Origin: an uncultured Kiloniellales bacterium
Lineage (GTDB): Bacteria; Pseudomonadota; Alphaproteobacteria; Kiloniellales; JAKSDN01
Assembly: GCA_937974415.1 (NCBI GenBank)
Contig: CALJXB010000138.1
Location: 1-9,095, forward strand
Length of the DNA: 9,095 bases
Direction: 5' to 3'
Each line of letters starts with the position of its first letter. Position 1 is the first letter of the stretch. Positions 1 through 6,131 of this stretch are shown here, in pieces. The position numbers and the translations under genes were made by a program. Under the pieces are notes generated by a model. The model saw nothing but the letters and a program-made list of their open reading frames with translations, was not told where the DNA came from and did not search any database.

Positions 1-1
1 C

Positions 2-1891
2 AGGCGATTGGCGGCGCTCGATATGGGCGCGTTGATCGCCGGCGCCAAATACCGGGGCGAATTTGAAGACCGTCTTAAAGCGGTGTTAAAGGAAATTGAA
101 GAGGCCGAGGGTGAAATCATCCTTTTCATCGATGAACTGCACACCCTGGTGGGGGCAGGCGCTGCCGAAGGCGCCATGGACGCCTCCAACATGCTGAAGC
201 CGGCGCTGGCACGCGGCGATCTGCACTGCGTCGGCGCGACCACGCTCGACGAGTACCGCAAGGACATCGAAAAGGACGCGGCCCTGGCGCGGCGCTTCCA
301 GCCGGTCTTCGTATCCGAGCCGTCGGTCGAGGAGACCATTTCGATCCTGCGTGGCCTGAAAGAGAAGTACGAGCTGCACCATGGCGTGCGGATCACCGAT
401 TCGGCGCTGGTGGCTGCGGCCACCCTTTCCAACCGTTACATCTCCGACCGCTTCCTGCCCGACAAGGCCATCGATCTGATGGACGAGGCGGGAAGCCGAC
501 TGCGCATGGAGGTGGACTCCAAGCCGGAAGAGATCGACGAGCTCGACCGCAAGCTGATCCAGCTGAAGATCGAGCAGGCGGCACTCAAGAAGGAAAGCGA
601 CAAGGCCTCCAAGGAGCGCCTCAAGACCCTGGAGAAGGAGATCTCCGAGCTGGAGCAAAGCTCTGCCGAGCTGACCGCCCAGTGGCAAAGCGAGAAGCAG
701 ATGCTGGCCGGCGCCCAGAAGCTCAAGGAGAGCCTCGACGAGGCCCGCAACGAGCTGGAGCGGGCCCAGCGCGACGGCCACTTGGAGCGTGCCGGCGAGC
801 TGGCCTACGGCGTGATCCCGGACCTGGAACAGCAGCTCGAAGATGCCGCGGAGGCGGAAGACCACCGCATGCTGAACGAAGAGGTGACGGAAGGCGAGAT
901 CGCCGCCGTGGTCTCGCGCTGGACCGGCATCCCGGTTGACAAGATGCTCGAAGGCGAGCGCGAGAAGCTGCTCAACATGGAAGACTCCCTGCGCACCCGG
1001 GTGATCGGCCAGGACGAAGCCATCGTCGCCATCTCCAGCGCGGTGCGCCGGGCCCGGGCGGGCCTCCAGGACCCCAATCGACCGATCGGCTCGTTCCTCT
1101 TCCTGGGGCCGACCGGCGTCGGCAAGACCGAGCTCACCAAGGCGCTGGCGTCGTTCCTGTTCGACGACGACCAGGCCATGGTGCGTCTCGACATGTCCGA
1201 GTACATGGAGAAGCACGCGGTCTCCCGCATGATCGGCGCCCCACCGGGCTATGTCGGCTACGAGGAAGGCGGCGCGCTAACCGAGGCGGTGCGCCGGCGG
1301 CCCTATCAAGTGGTCCTCTTCGACGAAATCGAAAAGGCCCATCCGGACGTCTTCAACGTGCTGCTGCAGGTTCTCGACGACGGCCGCCTGACGGACGGAC
1401 AGGGCCGCACCGTGGATTTCCGCAACGTCCTCATCATAATGACCTCGAACCTGGGCTCGGACGTGCTGGCCAATCAGGCGCCCGGCCAGGACAGCGACGC
1501 GGTGCGCGACCAGGTGATGGAAGTGGTGCGCATGGCCTTCCGTCCCGAGTTCCTCAATCGGCTGGACGAGCTGCTGCTGTTCCACCGCCTGACCCGGGAC
1601 CAGATGACCGGGATCGTGCGGATCCAGCTCGAGCGCCTGCGCGCCATGTTGGCCGAGCGTAAGCTCACCCTGACCCTCGATGGCGAAGCCGAAGCGTGGC
1701 TGGCCGACAAGGGCTACGATCCGGTTTACGGCGCCCGCCCGCTCAAGCGGGTGATCCAGCGCGAGCTGCAGAACCCGCTCGCGGAAAGGATCCTGGCGGG
1801 CACGATCGCCGACGGCGAAGAAATCCGGGTGGCGGCCGGCGAAGGCGGCCTGGTGATCAACGGCGAAGAGGTGAGGACGGAAGCCGCTTAA
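2..1891 (+). CDS. clpB: ATP-dependent chaperone ClpB (protein disaggregase), 5' partial
   Basis: ClpB is a hexameric cytoplasmic AAA+ unfoldase that, with DnaK/DnaJ/GrpE, threads aggregated proteins through its pore. The frame is open from base 2, so the start lies upstream; by alignment from memory to E. coli ClpB about 234 residues are missing (N-domain and first Walker A). Counting from the codon at base 2, one sees the NBD1 pore loop (AKYRGEFE, Tyr at 17), Walker B ILFIDE (40-45), arginine-finger pair in ARRFQ (97-98), the charged coiled-coil M-domain (about 170-300), NBD2 Walker A GPTGVGKT (369-376), pore loop GYVGYEEG (416-423), Walker B VVLFDE and sensor-2 GARPLKR (577-583). The M-domain separates it from ClpA, and its full coiled-coil length from the short-M-domain ClpC. 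The TTG at 8 is an internal Leu codon, not a start. The gene ends 6 bases from the convergent M23 gene. No frameshift or missing motif is seen. Heat-shock control is usual for the family but its promoter is outside the window. Confidence 0.97.
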   Translation, partial: RRLAALDMGALIAGAKYRGEFEDRLKAVLKEIEEAEGEIILFIDELHTLVGAGAAEGAMDASNMLKPALARGDLHCVGATTLDEYRKDIEKDAALARRFQPVFVSEPSVEETISILRGLKEKYELHHGVRITDSALVAAATLSNRYISDRFLPDKAIDLMDEAGSRLRMEVDSKPEEIDELDRKLIQLKIEQAALKKESDKASKERLKTLEKEISELEQSSAELTAQWQSEKQMLAGAQKLKESLDEARNELERAQRDGHLERAGELAYGVIPDLEQQLEDAAEAEDHRMLNEEVTEGEIAAVVSRWTGIPVDKMLEGEREKLLNMEDSLRTRVIGQDEAIVAISSAVRRARAGLQDPNRPIGSFLFLGPTGVGKTELTKALASFLFDDDQAMVRLDMSEYMEKHAVSRMIGAPPGYVGYEEGGALTEAVRRRPYQVVLFDEIEKAHPDVFNVLLQVLDDGRLTDGQGRTVDFRNVLIIMTSNLGSDVLANQAPGQDSDAVRDQVMEVVRMAFRPEFLNRLDELLLFHRLTRDQMTGIVRIQLERLRAMLAERKLTLTLDGEAEAWLADKGYDPVYGARPLKRVIQRELQNPLAERILAGTIADGEEIRVAAGEGGLVINGEEVRTEAA

Positions 1892-1897
1892 CGCGGT

Positions 1898-3559
1898 TCA
1901 GCAGGCCGCGGGGGCCTCGCTGCCGGAGTCCTCCGAAGCCGCCGGCTGGACCGGCAGATCGCCACCGCAATCGTTCTCGACCATTAAAATGTCCGGCGGA
2001 CGCCGCCCGTCTCGCAGGCGGTCGATCTCGGCTCGGGCCTGCAGGAAGGCCTCCAAGTCCGCGCCCTTGAGGCTCTTGCCGCTGGGCAGCTTAATCTTGC
2101 GCGGGTTCGCCTGCTTGCCATCGACCAGCACTTCGTAATGCAGGTGCGGGCCGGTCGAGTTGCCGGTCGAGCCGACGTAGCCGATCACCTGGCCCTGGGT
2201 TACCCGGGCCCCGCGCTTCATGCCCTTGGCATAACTCTTCATGTGGGCGTAAGCGGTCTTGTAGGTCGAGTTGTGGCGGATGCGGATGTACTTGCCATAG
2301 CCGCCGTTGCGCCCGATCCGGTCGATCACGCCCTTGCCGGCGGCATAGATCGGCGTGCCGCTCGGCGCGGCGAAGTCGACCCCACGGTGCATCTTGTTGT
2401 AGCCCTTAATCGGGTGCTTGCGCATGCCGTAGCCGGAGGAGATGCGGGCGCCGTCGACCGGCGTCCTGAGCAGCGCGCGACGCACCGAGCGACCCTTGGC
2501 GTCGAAGTAGTCGTCGTCGCCGTCGGGCAAGACGAAGTGATAGAACTCCAGGTGCTTGCCGCTCAGGGTCATCGAGGCGTATGTGAGCGGGCCGGTCCTG
2601 GCCCGGGCTCCGGTCCGGTCGTAGAAGCTGTCGTAGAGCACCTCGAAACGGTCGCCCTGCTGGACTTCGCGCTGGAAGTCGACGTCGAAGCTGAACAGGC
2701 GGATCAACGCGACCACCGTATCGACCGGCATGCCGGCCTCCCGCGCGGCCTCGAACAGGCTGGTCTCGATGGTCCCGCTGTAGTGGCTGGGACGGCGCGT
2801 CAGGGGTCGGGCTTCGACTCGCGCCGCGAAGCTGTCGTCGGCCTGGCGGGCCACCACGACGTCCTCTTCGGGGCTGGTCGTCAGGCCCAAGGAGATCAGG
2901 CGAAGCGCTTCGTCCGGCTGGCCGTCGGAAACCGTGCCTGCGGCGCCGTTCTCCGGCAGCATGGCCAGGCGGACGACTTGGCCGGCCTTGAGCCTTCGGG
3001 GGCTGAAGACCTCGCTCAGCGCGGTGACCGCGCCGTGGGCCTCGGCTCTTTCTAGGCCCGCATCCACCAGCAAATTCATCAGGGTATCGCCGCGCCGGAC
3101 CTCGACCAGCCGGTTGACTGCGGCGGGCGCCGCCTCCACCGCCAGCGCGATTCGGCCGGCGGGACCGCGCATGTCGGGCTGACTCGCCAGGTTCGCCGCG
3201 ACCGCCGGCTGGAGGTCGAGATCCCGGCCGTGCGGGTCGGCCAAGGGCGCATCCAGATCGACAAGGGGCGGCGCCTCGGGGCCGAAGCCGGCGAGCGGCA
3301 AACTGAGGCCGAGGCTTGCAAAGACAAGGATGGCTGCGCTAAGGCCCGCCGCTCCGACCGCGCGTTTGGATCCTCTGACGGTCTCGGCAAGCCGCAGACA
3401 AACGCCATAAACCCGGACCAGGGCCCAGGTCACGCGGCCAAATTCCTGGGGATTTGGCGGTGGAACGGCAGAGTTTTCGCGCACGGCGGCCTGCGGCACC
3501 CGAATCGTTGCCTTGGAGTCGCGACGCAAACTGCTTAAATGCCAAGCACTTGTCAACAT
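1898..3559 (-). CDS. Membrane-anchored M23 zinc metallopeptidase (murein endopeptidase-like)
   Basis: A 553-residue protein built like the MepM/Csd3 group of cell-wall endopeptidases, which cut peptide cross-links of peptidoglycan in the periplasm. In order: an N-terminal segment of about 66 residues, one hydrophobic helix (about 67-92), a variable stretch, a LysM/OapA-like module (about 150-200, with RRGDTL), a middle domain (about 258-365) and the M23 catalytic domain (about 370-495). Zinc ligands are visible as HRGVD (H391, D395) and HLHYE (H474), with H439 and H472 as catalytic histidines, so it should be active. The 3' end meets clpB. It lies 62 bases downstream of the secreted-protein gene on the same strand, possibly co-transcribed. 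The start is uncertain: the ATG at 3559 has no clear Shine-Dalgarno, and in-frame GTGs at 3499 and 3430 have AAGG or AGGA about 10-11 bases upstream; all keep the membrane helix. Substrate specificity is inferred from the family. Confidence 0.92.
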   Translation of the reverse strand: MLTSAWHLSSLRRDSKATIRVPQAAVRENSAVPPPNPQEFGRVTWALVRVYGVCLRLAETVRGSKRAVGAAGLSAAILVFASLGLSLPLAGFGPEAPPLVDLDAPLADPHGRDLDLQPAVAANLASQPDMRGPAGRIALAVEAAPAAVNRLVEVRRGDTLMNLLVDAGLERAEAHGAVTALSEVFSPRRLKAGQVVRLAMLPENGAAGTVSDGQPDEALRLISLGLTTSPEEDVVVARQADDSFAARVEARPLTRRPSHYSGTIETSLFEAAREAGMPVDTVVALIRLFSFDVDFQREVQQGDRFEVLYDSFYDRTGARARTGPLTYASMTLSGKHLEFYHFVLPDGDDDYFDAKGRSVRRALLRTPVDGARISSGYGMRKHPIKGYNKMHRGVDFAAPSGTPIYAAGKGVIDRIGRNGGYGKYIRIRHNSTYKTAYAHMKSYAKGMKRGARVTQGQVIGYVGSTGNSTGPHLHYEVLVDGKQANPRKIKLPSGKSLKGADLEAFLQARAEIDRLRDGRRPPDILMVENDCGGDLPVQPAASEDSGSEAPAAC

Positions 3560-3621
3560 AGCTTCAGGTTGGCAGAGAAAGTGTAATGATTTCCTTAGCC
3601 ATACCCGCCGGGGCGGTCGTT

Positions 3622-4272
3622 TTATCGGGGTGTCTCGGCCGTGGCGTCGGCAAGCTGTGCGGCGGCCTCGGGGTCGGCGGCGATGATCAGGTGGGGTTCC
3701 TGCAGCAGATAGAACACCGACGCGGGCGTCGGATCGGTGATGAAGAGGTTGAAACGCACCGCAGCGCCTGGGTCGACGCTGCCGTCGTAAAAGCGCACCC
3801 GGTCGTAGGGCTCAGGCATTCTTCGGGTCAGGGTGAAGCTGTCCGAGGTGAAGGGCTCGTCGGAGAAACTGCCCAGCTGGTCGAAGGATAGCCCGTCCTC
3901 GTAAGGGCTCGGCTGTTTGAGCACTTCCTGGAGCTCAAGGTCGAAACCGGTCCACACACGGTGGGTTCCGTTGATCACCACTTTGATGACCGCCAGGTTG
4001 ACGAACGAAGCCTTGCGGGCCGGGCCGTCGCCCGAGGCGATCATCTGCTGGCCGCTGATGGTCAGGACGGCGGGCCCAACCTGGGTGATCTCCTCGACCA
4101 CCACGATGGGATCGGAGGTGGAGCCGGACCCGGTCACCGAAATTAAGCGGAAGCCGCCCAGCTCATCGCTGAACCGCAGGCCGCCGGCGCTAAACTCCTC
4201 GGCCGGCGCCGACGGCGCGGAGACCGCGAGTCCAAGCCCCAACAAAAGGGCGGCGATCAGTCGGCCTCGCAT
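3622..4272 (-). CDS. Secreted hypothetical protein with signal peptide
   Basis: I do not recognise this 216-residue protein. It begins with a textbook Sec signal: MRGR, a Leu/Ala-rich core (residues 5-19) and a likely signal peptidase I cut after A-P-A at residue 24; there is no lipobox cysteine, so it should be soluble periplasmic or extracellular. The mature part has no cysteine and no further membrane segment. It alternates short hydrophobic, beta-like runs (PIVVVEEI, AVIKVVI, VRFNLFI, VFYLL) with Gly/Ser/Pro turns and has many acidic residues, which suggests a beta-rich fold. The ATG at 4272 is chosen because the signal peptide follows at once; a modest GGA lies 5 bases upstream. The gene precedes the M23 endopeptidase by 62 bases on the same strand, so a role in the cell envelope is possible, but that is inference from position only. 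Coding character and base composition match the neighbours. Confidence 0.8.
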   Translation of the reverse strand: MRGRLIAALLLGLGLAVSAPSAPAEEFSAGGLRFSDELGGFRLISVTGSGSTSDPIVVVEEITQVGPAVLTISGQQMIASGDGPARKASFVNLAVIKVVINGTHRVWTGFDLELQEVLKQPSPYEDGLSFDQLGSFSDEPFTSDSFTLTRRMPEPYDRVRFYDGSVDPGAAVRFNLFITDPTPASVFYLLQEPHLIIAADPEAAAQLADATAETPR

Positions 4273-4354
4273 GGTTCCAGTCTAGGCCGGCAAAAGCACA
4301 TTGGCCAAGCTCCCACGTCGCGGGTCGTACAGTCTGCGCATTGGGATAAACATG

Positions 4355-4379
4355 GCCCCGGGGCGCTTGTTGCACAAGC
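4355..4379. repeat. GC palindrome plus adjacent 6-bp hairpin in the thioesterase/secreted-protein gap
   Basis: A perfect 10-bp palindrome, GCCCCGGGGC (4355-4364), directly abuts an inverted repeat GCTTGT/ACAAGC (4365-4370 and 4374-4379) with a 3-base loop. It lies 33 bases past the thioesterase stop on the minus strand and 83 bases before the start of the secreted-protein gene. There is no run of T on either strand, so it is not a classical Rho-independent terminator. It may be an operator or attenuating structure, or chance in GC-rich DNA. The rest of the 140-base gap (4273-4412) holds no convincing promoter. Confidence 0.3.
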
Positions 4380-4412
4380 CGGCGAGGCCAAGGCTCCTGA
4401 CACGATTGCGCA

Positions 4413-4904
4413 TCAGCCGGCCGTCTTCTTCTTGGCCATGGTGATGGGGCGGCTGGCGTCCTCGGGAAACGGCAGGTCCTTGTGGGCCTCGGTCAGGGCC
4501 GCGACCCGTTGGGCGATGTCGCCCGGGAAAGGGGCGGCGGCGGGGCCGGCGTTCTGGTCCACGTGGAGCATGATGGATTCGTGAGTGGCCGCCAGTTCAC
4601 CGCTCTCCGTGCGGAACATGCGCAAATAGACGTGGTAGCGTTTGCTGTCCGACCCCAGCATCTGGGCGGTGATGAAGAAGGGCTCGTCCTCGCCGAGCTC
4701 GGCCAGGAAGCGGATCTTCAGCTCCAGGGTATAGGCCGTCCTCTGGGTCCGGTCGCGGTAATCCTGGTCGATGCCGAAGTGGTCCATCAGGTTGTCGGTC
4801 GCATCGCTGCAAACGACCACGTAGTAGCCGTCGCGCATGTGACCGTTGTAATCGATCCAATCCGACTTCACGCGGCCTTCGTGGATCAGCAGGGGTTCGG
4901 CCAT
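4413..4904 (-). CDS. Hotdog-fold acyl-CoA thioesterase (betainyl-CoA thioesterase-like)
   Basis: This 163-residue cytoplasmic protein has the length and pattern of single-domain 4HBT-type thioesterases, which hydrolyse acyl-CoA esters to free acid and CoA. The diagnostic N-terminal block is WIDYNGHM (residues 16-23): D18 is the probable catalytic acid, and N20-G21-H22 begin the central hotdog helix that runs through the conserved S-D-A-T-D-N-L-M segment. Later strands follow the family pattern (FITAQMLG, KRYHVYLRMF, THESIMLHVD). From memory it most resembles proteins annotated as betainyl-CoA thioesterase of carnitine breakdown, but no carnitine gene is in the window, so the true substrate is open. 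The C-terminus is Lys-rich (AKKKTAG). The ATG at 4904 has a good ribosome site. It follows dtd by 66 bases on the same strand and may share its transcript. Confidence 0.85.
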   Translation of the reverse strand: MAEPLLIHEGRVKSDWIDYNGHMRDGYYVVVCSDATDNLMDHFGIDQDYRDRTQRTAYTLELKIRFLAELGEDEPFFITAQMLGSDSKRYHVYLRMFRTESGELAATHESIMLHVDQNAGPAAAPFPGDIAQRVAALTEAHKDLPFPEDASRPITMAKKKTAG

Positions 4905-4908
4905 GGGG

Positions 4909-4914
4909 CTCTCC
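4909..4914 (-). promoter_or_regulatory. Ribosome binding site of the thioesterase gene
   Basis: Read on the minus strand, GGAGAG sits 4 bases before the ATG at 4904. It supports this start and shows that the gene has its own translation signal rather than being translationally coupled to dtd. Confidence 0.6.
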
Positions 4915-4959
4915 GTTGCGGCCTGTGACGTCGGGCGCGGGCGATTCCAGGCGCCGCGA

Positions 4960-4978
4960 CCGGGTTGCGTTTACCCGG
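4960..4978. repeat. Small inverted repeat spanning the dtd stop codon
   Basis: CCGGGT (4960-4965) and ACCCGG (4973-4978) form a perfect 6-bp stem with a 7-base loop that contains most of the dtd TAA. In the minus-strand transcript this would make a hairpin at the end of dtd, 55 bases before the thioesterase start. No T-run follows, so transcription stop is not implied; it could mark an mRNA processing or stability site, or be chance. Confidence 0.25.
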
Positions 4979-5423
4979 ACTTGCTGGGGCTGTCGATCCA
5001 AATGGTCACCGGCCCGTCGTTGACCAGGTGAACCGCCATCTCGGCGCCGAAGCGGCCGGTCTCGACGGTGACGCCTTGCTCCGCGAGCTGCGCGCAGAAA
5101 TGCCGATAGAGCGCCTCGCCCAGCTCCGGCGGCGCGGCGCCGGAGAAGCCCGGGCGGTTGCCGCGGCTGAGGTCGGCGGCCAGGGTGAACTGGCTGACCG
5201 CAAGAGCCGCGCCGCCGACATCGATGAGCGACCGGTTCATCTTGCCGGCCTCGTCGGCGAAGATGCGCAGCTTGGCGATCTTGCGGGCCATGGCCTCCGC
5301 GTCGGCCTCCCGGTCGCCCGGCTCGGCGCAGAACAGGATGACGAGGCCGCGGCCGACGGCCCCGATCGCATCGCCCTCCACCTCGACCCGGGCCTCGCTC
5401 ACCCGCTGCAGCAAGGCTTTCAT
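4971..5423 (-). CDS. dtd: D-aminoacyl-tRNA deacylase (D-tyrosyl-tRNA deacylase)
   Basis: Dtd hydrolyses D-aminoacyl-tRNAs (D-Tyr and others, also Gly mis-charged on tRNA-Ala) in the cytoplasm, keeping D-amino acids out of translation. The 150-residue product matches the family length of about 145-150. It opens with the characteristic [15 protein letters not shown] and carries both active-site signatures: SQFTL (S77-Q78-F79-T80) and the Gly-cisPro motif in NDGPVT (G137-P138), which reaches into the partner subunit's site in the homodimer. The start at 5423 is chosen because family members begin here and a strong GGAGG lies 6 bases upstream; the longer frame to 5504 adds 27 Arg-rich residues unlike the family. 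The gene is divergent from DUF488 and heads the leftward block, followed by the thioesterase. Confidence 0.96.
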   Translation of the reverse strand: MKALLQRVSEARVEVEGDAIGAVGRGLVILFCAEPGDREADAEAMARKIAKLRIFADEAGKMNRSLIDVGGAALAVSQFTLAADLSRGNRPGFSGAAPPELGEALYRHFCAQLAEQGVTVETGRFGAEMAVHLVNDGPVTIWIDSPSKSG

Positions 5424-5502
5424 GGCTCCCCTCCATCTCTCCGCGTTCGCCCGTCTCGGCCGGTGGCTTGCGCCGGACACCGCAAAGTTCCATCGTGGCA
5501 CC
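5424..5502. promoter_or_regulatory. Shared intergenic region between divergent dtd and DUF488 genes
   Basis: These 79 bases must hold the 5' signals of both divergent genes. No good -35/-10 pair is visible on either strand. One small inverted repeat, TTGCG (5468-5472) and CGCAA (5481-5485) with an 8-base spacer, lies near the DUF488 side and could be a regulator site; its 5-base arms are short enough to arise by chance. Confidence 0.35.
5426..5434 (-). promoter_or_regulatory. Ribosome binding site that fixes the dtd start
   Basis: On the minus strand GGAGGGGAG lies just before the ATG at 5423, with the GGAGG core 6 bases away. This decides for the 150-residue product over the longer frame starting at 5504. 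Confidence 0.7.
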
Positions 5503-6045
5503 ATGGAAGTCTATACCATCGGTCATTCCACCCGCTCCCAGGACGAGCTGATCGCGTTGTTGAAGGAGGCTGGGGTCGGGTCCCTGGTGGACGTCCGCTC
5601 TTATCCGCGTTCGCGCACCAATCCCCAGTTCAATACCGACGTTTTGGCAGGCGCGCTCGAGCGGGCCGGCATGGGCTACCGGCACATGAAGGCGCTCGGC
5701 GGCCGCCGCGGCGCCCAGGACCTCGGCCGGCCCTCGCCCAATGGCCTGTGGCGGCAGGAGGCGTTCCGCAACTACGCCGACTACGCCCTCTCGCCGGCCT
5801 TTGCCGCTGCCCTCGGCGAGTTGCGGGTGTTGGCGCGAGAGAGGCCTACGGCAATCATGTGCGCCGAGGCGCTCTGGTGGCAATGTCACCGCCGCATCGT
5901 CACCGACTATCTGCTCGCCGCCGGGGACCAGGTGTTGCACATCCTGAAGCCTGGTACGATCGAGCAAGCGGGGCTCACGCCGGGCGCCGATCCCCAGAGC
6001 GACGGAACCCTCCACTATCCGGGCGAACAGGGCGAGTTGTTTTAA
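5503..6045 (+). CDS. DUF488 family protein
   Basis: A 180-residue cytoplasmic protein of the DUF488 family, whose biochemical role is not established. The signatures are clear: TIGHSTR at residues 5-11, the DVRSYPRSR block at 30-38 followed by NPQFN, and the CAE...CHRR block with C120, E122, C128, H129 and R130. The invariant Cys, His and Arg residues look like a catalytic or metal/nucleotide-binding site, but that is inference. The ATG at 5503 is chosen because family proteins begin a few residues before TIGHS; the frame is open further upstream, across dtd, and that extension is a shadow. The ribosome site is weak. It is divergent from dtd by 79 bases and followed by pyc after 86 bases on the same strand. 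A putative pyc promoter in that gap suggests pyc does not depend on this gene. Confidence 0.9.
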   Translation: MEVYTIGHSTRSQDELIALLKEAGVGSLVDVRSYPRSRTNPQFNTDVLAGALERAGMGYRHMKALGGRRGAQDLGRPSPNGLWRQEAFRNYADYALSPAFAAALGELRVLARERPTAIMCAEALWWQCHRRIVTDYLLAAGDQVLHILKPGTIEQAGLTPGADPQSDGTLHYPGEQGELF

Positions 6046-6068
6046 GGTATCCGTGCGGCCTGATCCCT

Positions 6069-6096
6069 TTGTCTGCCAGGCGCTTGCCTGTATAAG
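6069..6096 (+). promoter_or_regulatory. Putative sigma-70 type promoter of pyc
   Basis: TTGTCT (6069-6074, four of six to TTGACA) and TATAAG (6091-6096, five of six to TATAAT) are 16 bases apart, placing a start of transcription near 6103, about 30 bases before the pyc ATG. This is by eye, without scoring. A perfect hairpin lies in the spacer (separate entry). Confidence 0.4.
6077..6090. repeat. Inverted repeat inside the pyc promoter spacer
   Basis: CAGGC (6077-6081) and GCCTG (6086-6090) form a 5-bp stem with loop GCTT, immediately upstream of the putative -10. Its place between -35 and -10 would suit an operator. It could instead be a weak 3' hairpin of DUF488, but no T-run follows. Confidence 0.3.
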
Positions 6097-6115
6097 AGCG
6101 TGCCAAAAATGGGTA

Positions 6116-6122
6116 GAGGGGA
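6116..6122 (+). promoter_or_regulatory. Ribosome binding site of pyc
   Basis: GAGGGGA lies 9 bases before the ATG at 6132 and supports that start. Confidence 0.6.
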
Positions 6123-6131
6123 ACCTTTTCC

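Noticed and set aside
86..1216. 376-codon open frame antisense to clpB
   Set aside because: It lies opposite conserved ClpB codons, and its translation is low-complexity and Leu/Val/His-rich, typical of the reverse complement of a high-GC gene.
2138..3055. 305-codon plus-strand frame over the M23 gene
   Set aside because: It is antisense to conserved M23 domain codons and gives an Ala/Val/Gly/Arg-rich product without recognisable motif.
3606..3624. Candidate terminator after the secreted-protein gene (CCGCC/GGCGG near 3606-3617)
   Set aside because: The perfect stem has only a 2-base loop, and the short T-run lies on the strand opposite to transcription here.
4273..4320. Candidate promoter for the secreted-protein gene (TTGGCC and TAGACT on the minus strand, 18-base spacer)
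   Set aside because: Both boxes match only four of six consensus bases, and the start of transcription would fall almost on the ATG.
5424..5504. Longer dtd start at 5504, adding 27 residues
   Set aside because: The extension is unlike Dtd N-termini, would overlap the DUF488 start codon, and the strong GGAGG points to the ATG at 5423.
4597..6015. 472-codon minus-strand frame spanning DUF488, dtd and part of the thioesterase
   Set aside because: It overlaps three well-supported genes in other frames and its product has long Arg/Gly/Pro-rich stretches; a GC shadow.
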